Origin: Planctomycetota bacterium
GTDB taxonomy: Bacteria > Planctomycetota > SZUA-567
Length of the DNA: 64,000 bases
Direction of reading: 5' to 3'
Assembly: GCA_020060765.1 (NCBI GenBank)
Contig: JAGUZQ010000114.1
Location: 1-64,000 of the forward strand
The translations under genes and the position numbers were made by a program. Below are positions 1 through 8,180 of this stretch, one piece after another. How positions within the stretch are numbered: the stretch's first letter is position 1; every line of letters begins with the position of its first letter. The notes under the pieces are model-generated. The model did no database searches, was not told the DNA's origin, and saw nothing but the letters and a program-made list of their open reading frames with translations.

Positions 1-150
1 CTTCAGACTGGAAGCCAGGACAAACGCCTGCGCAAACCGCGATTCCTGATAATGCTCCAGCATCTCATCCAACGCTTCCCCCGCAAGGCAAACACACGGG
101 AGCAGTACAAGAATTGCCCACGTAAACACAGCTTTCCGCCTCGCTTTCAT
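1..150 (-). CDS. Secreted protein, N-terminal part only (hypothetical)
   Basis: Read on the minus strand from an ATG at 148-150, this frame stays open to the window edge, about 50 codons. The first residues are MKARRKAVF followed by a hydrophobic stretch (TWAILVLLPCVCLAG), which is a classic signal peptide. Cleavage after CLA is plausible, and the VC-LAG region is also a poor lipobox candidate. A GGAAAG Shine-Dalgarno-like stretch directly precedes the ATG. The mature part seen (GEALDEMLEHYQESRFAQAF) looks like a helical repeat, perhaps TPR-like, but it is too short to name. It follows the GntR-type regulator on the same strand. Confidence 0.5.
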   Translation of the reverse strand, partial: MKARRKAVFTWAILVLLPCVCLAGEALDEMLEHYQESRFAQAFVLASSLK

Positions 151-228
151 CTTTCCAATCGTCTCTGCTCGCATGAGACATACCCCCATTATTCCACAAA
201 ACTTTTCCTTGAATTAAGCTAATATGAT

Positions 229-1362
229 TTACAACGACATCGAGTCAATCTCAAGCACTGCGCGCTCCGGAACCTCTTCGCCAGCAATCAAGTCAGCCAA
301 AGCCGACATAGCGCGCTGCCCCAGCGATACCAGGGGTTTGGCCAGGCAAACGCAGGGCGAATTCGTTGTGTCGGCATAATTGAGAATCTGCAAGTCCTGC
401 GGGACGCGCAGCCCTTCCGCCCCGGCAGCGGCCAGGGCGCCGCGGGTAAGTATGTCACCGTTTACGATCAGGGCTTTCGGCCGGTTATGCTTGCGTAAAA
501 GCGGCGTTAGGCATGAAGCAGCTTCTTTCTCGTCGTATTCGCAATTCATAATGTACTCTGGCGGAAGATGCGTTCCGAGCGCCGACACTGATTCCAACGC
601 CGCGCCAAGCATCCGCTGCGCCCGGCGGACAACCAGACCCTGCCGGTCTCCCACTGGCCCGAGCAGATACGCGATGCGCGTAATATTCAAATCGACCAGG
701 CGCTTGATCATTATGTTTGTCGCACCTCTGTCATCCAACAGGATGGAGTGTGTCTTCTCGTCGCCCCGATAGTCGACATCTACCAGCACAAAGGGGCGGC
801 TCTGACGGCATAGGTACGAGATATTTTCGCTGCACAAGGAACCGCCAACGACGAAGCCCATCGGAACCGGGGAGTGAATTACATTGTGCAGCCACGGCGC
901 GAAGGCATTATCTATGATTTTTCCTTCTGTCGACAAAACATGCACGCTGAAACCATGCTCGCGCGCCATCCTGTAAATCCCGTCCAGCAGGAAAAGCGAG
1001 AACTCCTGGTTAATCTCGAAATTCTTGATCAACACACCAATGTCGCATATTTTTTCGCGACAAGGAGATTTTTTTTCGCTTCTGCCGGAGCCACCCAGAA
1101 TATAAGACCCGCTGCCATGTTGGCTGCTTACGAGAGACTCTCCCGCAAGAACGTTGTAGGCGTGGTGTACGGTCATGGGGCTTACGCCAATGCTTTTGGC
1201 CAGGCTGTAGACAGAGGGCAGCTTGTTGCCCGGACGCAAACTACCGGATGCTATTTGCTGGCGAATCTGCTGGCAAATCTGTTGGAAAAGAGGAACCGAA
1301 TTGGCTCTGTTTACCATGATCAGGCTGGACTCAAGCAAAATAAGCTCCGTATCTTGCGGCAT
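229..1362 (-). CDS. GntR-family regulator with LacI-type sugar-binding domain
   Basis: This is a 377-residue transcription factor. Residues about 20-90 form a GntR winged helix (PLFQQICQQIRQQIASGSL, then PSVYSLAKSIGVSPMTVHHA and GSGSYI). Residues about 105-370 resemble the periplasmic-binding/LacI effector fold, as in AraR-type regulators, so the ligand is probably a sugar. It is the last gene of a minus-strand operon with a nitrilase-type hydrolase, a GHL6-type glycosidase and an SDR, and starts 18 bp after the SDR stop. It probably controls that operon. The start is uncertain: the ATG at 1362 has only a weak GGAT upstream, and an ATG 15 codons later (1317) also fits the domain. Confidence 0.85.
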   Translation of the reverse strand: MPQDTELILLESSLIMVNRANSVPLFQQICQQIRQQIASGSLRPGNKLPSVYSLAKSIGVSPMTVHHAYNVLAGESLVSSQHGSGSYILGGSGRSEKKSPCREKICDIGVLIKNFEINQEFSLFLLDGIYRMAREHGFSVHVLSTEGKIIDNAFAPWLHNVIHSPVPMGFVVGGSLCSENISYLCRQSRPFVLVDVDYRGDEKTHSILLDDRGATNIMIKRLVDLNITRIAYLLGPVGDRQGLVVRRAQRMLGAALESVSALGTHLPPEYIMNCEYDEKEAASCLTPLLRKHNRPKALIVNGDILTRGALAAAGAEGLRVPQDLQILNYADTTNSPCVCLAKPLVSLGQRAMSALADLIAGEEVPERAVLEIDSMSL

Positions 1363-1380
1363 AATCCGTAAAAAAAAGGT

Positions 1381-2142
1381 TCAGGCGCAATAGACCCCGC
1401 CGTTGATATCGATCGTGGCGCCGGTGATGAAACCGTCGTACTCGGAAGCAAGAAACGCCACGGCGCGCGCGACGTCTTCGGGCGAACCGGCGCGACCGAG
1501 AGGAATGCCGGCGACGGTTTGTCTGGCAGAGTCATCGGTAGTATGGGTGGCGTGGAAGCTGGTGCCGAGGATCAGCCCCGGCGCCACGGCGTTGACGCGG
1601 ATTCCCTTGGAGCCGAGTTCCGCTGACAGGGCTCGCGTCCAGGTCAGCGCCGCGCCCTTGGCGGTGGCATACACCAGCGACCCGCCATGACCCCCTTTGC
1701 GACCAGCCAGACTGGAAAGATTGACAATGCTCGCTTCTCCGGCCTGCTCCAGATAGGGCACGGCTTCACGCGTGACCGCCATCATCGAAAACATGTTCAC
1801 GTCCATCACTGCCTGCCAGAAATCTGCGTCAACCTCGCCCAGGCTCCGTCGTCCCACCAGATCGCCAGCATTATTAATTAGGATATCCAGTTTTCCCAGT
1901 TCCGCGATTGCTCGCCGCACGAGGCTGACGGCATCCTCCTCTTTTGTCAAGTCCGCCTGTATGGCGATGGCCTTGCGCCCCAGCTTATGCACCCGACCAA
2001 CAAACTCCTCCGCGCTTTGGCGGCTGGAGCGATAGCTCACCGCCACGTCGCATCCGCGCCGCGCCAACTCTTCGGCAATCGCCAGACCGATACCCTGCCC
2101 GCCGCTGGTGACAAGAGCGGCCTTACGTTCCAATGTTCCCAT
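1381..2142 (-). CDS. Short-chain dehydrogenase/reductase (SDR, FabG-like)
   Basis: A classical SDR oxidoreductase of about 253 residues. The Rossmann nucleotide motif reads VTSGGQGIGLA, with Ser where the first Gly of TGxxxGIG normally stands. NNAG is present, followed by the catalytic Ser (NLSS) and the YATAK Tyr/Lys pair. The C-terminus has the usual FITGATIDINGG. The start chosen is the ATG at 2142, preceded by AAAGGATTGAG and followed directly by the Rossmann fold; upstream in-frame codons overlap the preceding gene. It sits 22 bp after the glycosidase gene in a sugar-related operon, so a sugar or polyol dehydrogenase role is more likely than fatty-acid synthesis, but the substrate cannot be read from the sequence. 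Confidence 0.88.
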   Translation of the reverse strand: MGTLERKAALVTSGGQGIGLAIAEELARRGCDVAVSYRSSRQSAEEFVGRVHKLGRKAIAIQADLTKEEDAVSLVRRAIAELGKLDILINNAGDLVGRRSLGEVDADFWQAVMDVNMFSMMAVTREAVPYLEQAGEASIVNLSSLAGRKGGHGGSLVYATAKGAALTWTRALSAELGSKGIRVNAVAPGLILGTSFHATHTTDDSARQTVAGIPLGRAGSPEDVARAVAFLASEYDGFITGATIDINGGVYCA

Positions 2143-2164
2143 CTCAATCCTTTTAGTAAAAAAT

Positions 2165-4255
2165 CTATGAAGTACCCAGTTCGAAAAAAAGACATTCATG
2201 GCGCTTGAGTCCGATGTTTTTCACCTCAATGGCGTCTCTGTTATTGGAAAAGAGAACCGGTTTCTCCGCTTCCAGAAGCCTGATGCTTTTCACCACGACT
2301 CCGACCGGCAGGCGGACGGTAACATCGGCGGTAACTTCTTTCAAATCCGGATCAGGCGACAGCAGATGCAAAAGCCACCCTCTCCCGTTGTCAAACAGCG
2401 CGGATTGTATGGTTCCTTCCGCACGAATTGCGTAAGGTGGCAGCGCGGCGGCAGCGCGTTGAACCAGCACTCGTAACAGGCGGTTCAAGCCAGGCTCGCG
2501 CGTGTCGCGGCAGACTCGTTCCAGCGGGAAGTTGACATAGAGCGCGCGCCCTTTTCCGCAACGCTTCTCGACAATAGCCGCCCCGAGAGGCTCATCATTG
2601 TCGCCGCCAACAGTTACCCCCAGCACAGTCGTGGCGGCAGACGCAACCAGCGGCAAAAAGCCGTGTTGCGGCAACAACCCGGACGGCGTTGATCCGATAT
2701 CGATATCCTTGGCCAAGCCAGGTTCAGGCTTGAGATAGATATCCCAGTCGCCTTCCCAGAAACGCAGGCTGTCGGCGCGCGTCATGATTTCCGGCGGAAT
2801 ACCGTCAAACCCGATCCCCAGCAAATCGCGGAAAACAGCAGAACCGCTTCCGGTTGCGGTTGAACCGGTCGCAACCAGGCCTCCTCCCGACTTCACATAG
2901 TCGCGCAGGGCTTCCGCTTCCGCCTCGGTCAAGTCGTCTAGCGAAGGCGCCAGCACCACGGGATAACGCGCCAGTTCCCCGGCGTCGTGCAGCGCCTCAC
3001 GCGAAATAATCCCCACTTGCACGCCTTCGGCTTGCAGCGCCAGGTAAGACCCCTCAAGCGAAGACCGGGACAAAGCATCGGTTTTGCCCAGGCGCTGCAG
3101 GCAGATGATACCGGCATAGCGGACTGGTTCAGAGCCGCGCAGCGTTTCGGCATTGCGTTCGAGAAAATGGAATACCTCGGCCATCGGCGCGGCGTTATCG
3201 CAGCCATAATGATAACGCCCGGCGTAGGAAATGATAGGCGCTCCACCCCACAGCACGGTTTCCCAGCCGCACAAGGCGTTTTCCTGCTCAATCCGGGGCG
3301 TACTCAGGCGCGGCCACGCCAGGTGCGGCTGGGTGTAGCGCCAGATCACCTTGTCCTCGTACGAGCCGATGCCCAGCCCCTTCAGTCCGCCCAGTTCCGA
3401 TTCCAGCAGAAAGCCGTCGGCCTCGGCGCGCATGGCCAGTTCATAGCGCGGCGGGCGGGAACTGCTGGCAAAAGCGTTGAAAAGGAGAGGAAGGTCGCGC
3501 CGCTTGGCAATACGATTGATGTCCCGCAACAGCGCCAGCATCCCCTCGCCCACCCAGTCGCGGAAAATGGTCAGCCGCCGGGACGTCTCCGGTTCCTCCG
3601 GTTTCAGGATGTCCCGGTTTTTCGGCAAAGGCAAACCGGTTGCTGCCAGATGCGAACGGCGGCAATGTTCGCACTGACAAATGTCCAGCGGGCCGCTCAT
3701 GCTCCAGTTGTAATACGGCCCGTCCAGGTAAAGCCCGGCAATGTCGTAATCCTCCACCACGCGCTCGATAAACGCGAGAATGTCGGTTCGGTATTGCCCG
3801 AAGGGGCAGCATGGCGTCAGCAATTCGCCGCCGAAGTGCTTAACCCCTTGGGGGAGACTGCCATCGTCCAGCCGCAAAGCCCACTGCGGTCTTTGCTTTT
3901 CCAGCAGAGACCGGGGCAGGCCGTGGGAAACCGGCACGTAACCGACCACCCGCACACCTTGCGGGGAAAGGTGGTCGATGGTTTCGCGCAACAGATCGCG
4001 GTTGCCAAGTTCCGGATGCCGGGGAAAGATATCGTTCTGAATCAGCCCGTATTTACCGGCAGCGCCAAACCGCACGGTGTCAGCGTGCATTTTTCCGCAC
4101 ACATCGGCAAGCATCTTGGCATCAAAATCCAAGCGCGGATTCAACGGCGGCCAGTAGGCATCGATCAGCAGCGTGCGCGAGCGGCGCAGCCATTCGTACT
4201 TGTGCCCGGTTCCGGGAGCGCGGCGCACAGGCGCGTCTTTCTGATTGTTATTCAT
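2165..4255 (-). CDS. GHL6-type putative glycoside hydrolase with GATase-like domain
   Basis: A protein of about 696 residues. The N-terminal half (to about residue 350) looks like the TIM barrel of the hypothetical glycosyl hydrolase 6 family: TVRFGAAGKYGLIQ, YVPVSH, and GLYLDGPYYNWSMSG followed by CQCEHCRRSH. The middle (about 380-590) resembles the glutamine-amidotransferase-like (beta-galactosidase trimerisation) fold, with VLAPSLDDLTEAEAEALRDY and GGGLVATG. A small beta domain follows. No signal peptide is seen, so it is probably cytoplasmic. The ATG at 4255 overlaps the nitrilase stop by four bases (ATGA), with GGGAG eight bases upstream; a GTG at 4264 is a weaker alternative. Substrate unknown; the family call is from memory of its motifs. 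Confidence 0.7.
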   Translation of the reverse strand: MNNNQKDAPVRRAPGTGHKYEWLRRSRTLLIDAYWPPLNPRLDFDAKMLADVCGKMHADTVRFGAAGKYGLIQNDIFPRHPELGNRDLLRETIDHLSPQGVRVVGYVPVSHGLPRSLLEKQRPQWALRLDDGSLPQGVKHFGGELLTPCCPFGQYRTDILAFIERVVEDYDIAGLYLDGPYYNWSMSGPLDICQCEHCRRSHLAATGLPLPKNRDILKPEEPETSRRLTIFRDWVGEGMLALLRDINRIAKRRDLPLLFNAFASSSRPPRYELAMRAEADGFLLESELGGLKGLGIGSYEDKVIWRYTQPHLAWPRLSTPRIEQENALCGWETVLWGGAPIISYAGRYHYGCDNAAPMAEVFHFLERNAETLRGSEPVRYAGIICLQRLGKTDALSRSSLEGSYLALQAEGVQVGIISREALHDAGELARYPVVLAPSLDDLTEAEAEALRDYVKSGGGLVATGSTATGSGSAVFRDLLGIGFDGIPPEIMTRADSLRFWEGDWDIYLKPEPGLAKDIDIGSTPSGLLPQHGFLPLVASAATTVLGVTVGGDNDEPLGAAIVEKRCGKGRALYVNFPLERVCRDTREPGLNRLLRVLVQRAAAALPPYAIRAEGTIQSALFDNGRGWLLHLLSPDPDLKEVTADVTVRLPVGVVVKSIRLLEAEKPVLFSNNRDAIEVKNIGLKRHECLFFELGTS

Positions 4256-5163
4256 CCCCGGCACTCCCGGTTCTGGGTTCGGCTTTGCTCAAACAGAACA
4301 TCCAGCGGTATAAGTTCGAATTCCTGGACAATATCCGCGGCTGACAGATCCGTCCTCTCGCAATAAAGCAGAGCCACTCCCAGGTCAGGAGCCGTGTCTA
4401 TGCGCACGCCTTTGCCGTATTTTCTGCGGATAGCGGGAAACTTCTCCATGTTCCGATCCAGGTGCATCATGGTGCGGTCGAGATTAATCCGCGCAAATGA
4501 AATCAAGGTGTGAAAACTGGCGTTAGTCAAAAACCGTCCCAGCGGATCGAGAATGTCCGAGGTGTTATCCTTGCAGGCGGCGACGAAAAAGCAGCGGCAT
4601 TGGTAAGCCCACGCCGCCTCCATCAGCCCTCCGTGATACATGCTGGAAAACAACATGATGTCGGGGTTCAGCGCCCTATATTCCGCCCAGAGTTCGTAGA
4701 AGTTCAGGTCATAGCAGATTGCCCCGCCCAGCCGACCCACCGGGGTCTCTACCACGACCGCGCCCTTGCCCGGAGTCAGCCCCATTTCAACTTCACGGTA
4801 AGTAAGAAAACTTTTGCGGTAATCTCCCAGATACTCTCCCTCCTGTCCGATATATACGAGCGCGTTATAGACGTGACCGCCCTCCGCCAGCTTTATACTG
4901 CCAGCTACCACGCAGCGGTTGCGTCTGGCGAAATCCATGTACGATTGCATCAACCGACCGGGATTTTCCAAGCTTTCGGCAGTTTCAACCGTCTGTAGAA
5001 CAGACTCCATGCCTTCGCAAGTTACCACCAGGTCAACTCCGGTTCCGTCGAGCCGACTTGCCGCTTCCCGCCATTGCTCCCATACGTTTTCCTTCGCCTC
5101 CAGGCTCTCGCGTCGGGGAGGAATCTGAAAATGCACGCCTGCCACGTCGACAATCCTACTCAT
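4252..5163 (-). CDS. Carbon-nitrogen hydrolase (nitrilase superfamily)
   Basis: A 303-residue amidohydrolase of the nitrilase superfamily. The catalytic triad can be placed: Glu in VTCEGME (about residue 50), Lys in YRKSFLT (about 135) and Cys in GGAICYDLNF (about 170). Family members hydrolyse amides or nitriles or transfer amide nitrogen; the substrate is not evident. It is the first gene of the operon that continues with the GHL6-type glycosidase, SDR and GntR regulator, and a strong sigma-70 promoter lies about 47 bp upstream. An amidase heading a glycan operon might deacylate an N-acyl sugar or cleave a glycosylamide, but that is inference. Confidence 0.85.
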   Translation of the reverse strand: MSRIVDVAGVHFQIPPRRESLEAKENVWEQWREAASRLDGTGVDLVVTCEGMESVLQTVETAESLENPGRLMQSYMDFARRNRCVVAGSIKLAEGGHVYNALVYIGQEGEYLGDYRKSFLTYREVEMGLTPGKGAVVVETPVGRLGGAICYDLNFYELWAEYRALNPDIMLFSSMYHGGLMEAAWAYQCRCFFVAACKDNTSDILDPLGRFLTNASFHTLISFARINLDRTMMHLDRNMEKFPAIRRKYGKGVRIDTAPDLGVALLYCERTDLSAADIVQEFELIPLDVLFEQSRTQNRECRG

Positions 5164-5209
5164 CGGTAAACCCTTTACAAGAATAGTAGATTCCCTAGCT
5201 CACGATAGT

Positions 5210-5237
5210 ATTATATAACACCATATGCTTTAGTCAA
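5210..5237 (-). promoter_or_regulatory. Sigma-70 promoter of the nitrilase operon
   Basis: On the minus strand TTGACT (5232-5237) and a perfect TATAAT (5210-5215) are separated by 16 bases. Predicted start of transcription is near 5203, giving a leader of about 40 nt before the ATG at 5163. Confidence 0.75.
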
Positions 5238-5459
5238 GGTGGTTGCAGAAAATTCCGGCCTGTGAAATGAAACCGCGTGAGTGAAAACTGAAGGAGCAAG
5301 CGCCATTTTCAAAACGAGGCTTTTCTCAACGTCAGCGTTGCGCTGAAGAAGTGAGCTGCAGGGATGTGAAATCGCAGTGTTTCCGCATTCCGTTGGGCAG
5401 CTTATGGCAACGGAATTCGCAGAAGCGGAAATTGGTGTGCTTCATTCCGGAATCAGCTT
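5238..5459. other. Intergenic spacer with a long imperfect hairpin
   Basis: No gene is seen between the promoter of the nitrilase operon and the stop of the alpha/alpha-barrel gene. At 5380-5431 a 16-base arm (TTTCCGC plus ATTCCGTTG) pairs with CAACGGAAT and, after an eight-base bulge, GCGGAAA. Neither side is followed by a T-run, so it is not a standard terminator. It could be an mRNA 3'-end structure of the upstream operon. Confidence 0.5.
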
Positions 5460-7403
5460 TTAGGCAAGAAAGGGCGAATATCCGTCCAGTTCCCCCAGCA
5501 TTACCAGCGGCACGAAGCCGGTCATCCAGCCGGCCATCAGGCAATACGCGCCCCAGTCCTTGTCCTTGTTCAGCCCGTAATATTCGCCGTGCTCCATATC
5601 GTAGGCTCGCATCCATGCGCCATCCAGCCTGGCCTCCCCGCTGGCGATTTGCGTGCTTGTCCAGAACTTCAGCAGCCCGTCGCGCATGTCGCGCGCCAGC
5701 GGCACCTCGACGGCGAGAGGCGTCTTCATTCTGGCTATGATCGACAGCGCGTTCAGCACGAAGTTGTTGCAATAGAGCAGATCGGCGATGCAGTCGGAAC
5801 CGTCGCCGATACCGACGCCTGCTTCCGGATGCTCGGTCAGGCGAATCGGAGTTTCGCCGAACCCGCCTGAACGGTGCCGGACGCCTTGCAATAGGTGCAG
5901 GCACTCGTTGATCGAAGACGATAAATCCATGCCCGCGATTTCCTGCGATAGAGTCGCCAGCAGCAGAAAGCGGCTGAAGGTGAAGTTGTCGGAATAGCCG
6001 AAGGGTTTGACGGCGGGAAAGCGGGACGCTATTTTCCCGACGTATCTCCGCACGGCGCGGACGTACTTTTCCTCGCCGGTCAACTGATGGAGCTGCAACA
6101 GAAACGAAGTCATCTCGGCATAATACACGGGATTGTCGGTAACGTGTTTCTTCGTCTGCCGCGCGCTAAAACCGTCAGCAGGATTGAAAGAACCGCAAAG
6201 TAATCCTGTTTTACCCAGCCAGCGCAGGAACGCGTCTCCCAACTTGACGGCACGTTGCAAATATTCCGTCTCCCCTGTCAGACGATGCAGATTAACCAGC
6301 GTAATGCCGCCCCGTCCCATATCCGACGAGTATAGCGTGAAAGGACCGACATTAAGATCTTCGAACCAACGCAGGAAACCGTCACACTGGCCGCCCTCGA
6401 TCTGGATACCGCGATCCAATATAAAACGCACGAGGTTGAGGCCGGTGTTTTTCCATTTTTTCTCACCGAAGTAGTTTCCCGCCCGCAGATACAACAGGCC
6501 GGTCAGCAGGCATGAGTCCATCCGCAGATTGCTCCGCACCTGCAAGTCGGAGGAACGGATCATCTCGAAACATCCGCGCCTGCCGGTCGCGTCTCCGCGC
6601 AGCAGGCCGGAACGCTCGTGCCACACTACGGCACGGCGGACGCAATTCTCCAATTCCTCGCGTACGGGTTTATCGCGTTTGGCGGGAACTGTTTTACCTG
6701 TTGTCTGTATAGGCTGCCAGGTCTGGTCGAAAGCGGCCTGGACGTTTTTCTTTGAAACGCCCAGAACCTGTGAAAACAACTCGGCGAATACTCCCCGCCA
6801 GCGGAATACCGGCAGCATTTTCAGCGGATCGAAATCAGACAGATTCATCGCCGCGCAATAAAAGTTATGATGCTTCATCAGTACCGGAAACCTCATCGTT
6901 CCCTCGCGGAAAACCGCCTGCGTACCAATGACATCGGCCGCTTCAAGCAGCACCTGGTTGCCCCAGGGAGTATGATACCCCATCACCCGTCCCGGATAGT
7001 AATAGCTGCCGCGCGCCTGCATGACGTTGCCGTCCGGCAGCCGCTTTTCCCAGTCATTGCGCGCCACCACCGCTTCGGTGAAGAAGTGGCGATAACCGCC
7101 GTCAACAATATGTCCGAACACGGCGGAATGGGTATAATCGCCTGCTTGGTAGTTCTCGATATACAGTCTCTGCCCCTCGCGCAGCAGCGCGGCGAATTTC
7201 TCGACAGTTTCAAAATCCGTTTCCGGCAGACACCGCGCGCCTTTTTCATAAGCAGGCAATAGCAAATACGCGCGGCACTTCCCCTTGCGCGCGACCGCCG
7301 CCTTCAGCGTCGCGCACGAAACCAACTTTTCCGGCAGACAGGCGCGGATGAATTTGCGAAACTTGTCAGTGCCTCCGACGAGCCTGATTTCATTTGCTGA
7401 CAT
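5460..7403 (-). CDS. Putative (alpha/alpha)6-barrel carbohydrate-active protein
   Basis: About 647 residues. The first 260 or so are mixed alpha/beta (LYIENYQAGDYTHSAVFGHI, YYPGRVMGYHTPWGNQVL). The remainder is helical with repeated aromatic- and Gly-rich turns typical of six-hairpin glycosidases (MDSCLLTGLLYLRAGNYFGE, YSSDMGRGGITLVNLHRLTG, YYAEMTSFLLQLHQLTGEEKY). No known family signature is certain and no signal peptide is seen. The start at 7403 is preceded by AAGGAACTGTC and lies 13 bp after the acetyltransferase stop; an ATG at 7448 would overlap that gene by 32 bp and lacks a good ribosome site. It is the last gene of the IclR operon, so a role in using the same carbohydrate is likely. 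Specificity unknown. Confidence 0.6.
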   Translation of the reverse strand: MSANEIRLVGGTDKFRKFIRACLPEKLVSCATLKAAVARKGKCRAYLLLPAYEKGARCLPETDFETVEKFAALLREGQRLYIENYQAGDYTHSAVFGHIVDGGYRHFFTEAVVARNDWEKRLPDGNVMQARGSYYYPGRVMGYHTPWGNQVLLEAADVIGTQAVFREGTMRFPVLMKHHNFYCAAMNLSDFDPLKMLPVFRWRGVFAELFSQVLGVSKKNVQAAFDQTWQPIQTTGKTVPAKRDKPVREELENCVRRAVVWHERSGLLRGDATGRRGCFEMIRSSDLQVRSNLRMDSCLLTGLLYLRAGNYFGEKKWKNTGLNLVRFILDRGIQIEGGQCDGFLRWFEDLNVGPFTLYSSDMGRGGITLVNLHRLTGETEYLQRAVKLGDAFLRWLGKTGLLCGSFNPADGFSARQTKKHVTDNPVYYAEMTSFLLQLHQLTGEEKYVRAVRRYVGKIASRFPAVKPFGYSDNFTFSRFLLLATLSQEIAGMDLSSSINECLHLLQGVRHRSGGFGETPIRLTEHPEAGVGIGDGSDCIADLLYCNNFVLNALSIIARMKTPLAVEVPLARDMRDGLLKFWTSTQIASGEARLDGAWMRAYDMEHGEYYGLNKDKDWGAYCLMAGWMTGFVPLVMLGELDGYSPFLA

Positions 7404-7416
7404 GACAGTTCCTTTT

Positions 7417-8166
7417 CTATTTGTATCCACGGAAAAATATTCCGGCATCGTTTTTGAGCTTATCTTCCACGATTGCGCTGAACCCGCGCCCGTCCAACAG
7501 CATCACATCGGCATCGCCGATCTTTGTTTCCCGCAGCACGCCTCTATCGCGAAAGTCCTTGTCCAGAACCGTGAAATCGTAGGAAAATCCCCGGACTAAC
7601 GTGCGGGAGGGGAGAGGATATTCGCAACCGTCACGCCGATAGGCGGCATCTGTCCTGAGCACGTATGCCATGTAGGGCACGCACATCTTTTCCTCGATGG
7701 CATGGAAGGCGGTGCAGGAATTATATCCGGCGCCAAGCAGCAGGATTTTTCCGCCTCGCGCGAGGAACCTGGCTATCGGCGACTCCTTGCCGCAGGGAGT
7801 GATATCGAGGGGATGGGTGGTTAATTCCTTCGCCAGCGGCCCGGCGGCGGAATAGGAATGGCTCAGATGCAAACTGCGGTGCGTGGCGTACTCCTTGCGG
7901 AATATTTCCGTAACCGCCCCCACGCAGGAAGGGGTTTCCGCCACGTCGAAGACGGGATTCTCCTGCGCCTTCAGCGAAAAGGAAAACGCCGGCATCAGGA
8001 TAGTCCCTTCCGCTCCCAACACTTCCCTCAACGCGTCGATTACCGTATGCGCGCCCTCCGCGACTTGTCCGAGGCTTTTAAGCGAACTGTGCATCGTCAC
8101 CAGATCGCCCCTGCCTAATCCCAGGTTTACGAATCCGCTTGCGATATCCGCTTTGGTAACAACCAT
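7417..8166 (-). CDS. AAC(3)-family N-acetyltransferase
   Basis: A 249-residue member of the aminoglycoside 3-N-acetyltransferase (Antibiotic_NAT) family. The N-terminal LVTMHSSLKSLG, LMPAFSFS, and the later LLGAGYNSCTAFHAIEE (family pattern LLG.G...T..H..E) are all recognisable. Characterised members acetylate the 3-amino group of 2-deoxystreptamine antibiotics, but many chromosomal relatives have other roles. Here it lies inside a polysaccharide-type operon, 14 bp after the GH20-like gene and 13 bp before the barrel protein, with GGAGAAG upstream of its ATG. An acetyl-transfer step on an amino sugar is a reasonable hypothesis; resistance should not be assumed. Confidence 0.85.
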   Translation of the reverse strand: MVVTKADIASGFVNLGLGRGDLVTMHSSLKSLGQVAEGAHTVIDALREVLGAEGTILMPAFSFSLKAQENPVFDVAETPSCVGAVTEIFRKEYATHRSLHLSHSYSAAGPLAKELTTHPLDITPCGKESPIARFLARGGKILLLGAGYNSCTAFHAIEEKMCVPYMAYVLRTDAAYRRDGCEYPLPSRTLVRGFSYDFTVLDKDFRDRGVLRETKIGDADVMLLDGRGFSAIVEDKLKNDAGIFFRGYK

Positions 8167-8180
8167 TGCCGCTTCTCCCG

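Noticed and set aside
2987-4366. Long plus-strand open frame antisense to the glycosidase gene
   Set aside because: It is the shadow of a high-GC coding gene on the other strand; the minus-strand protein has recognisable motifs and the plus-strand reading has none.
7417-8166. Antibiotic-resistance gene
   Set aside because: The AAC(3) family name alone does not show resistance; context is a glycan operon with no mobile or resistance genes nearby.
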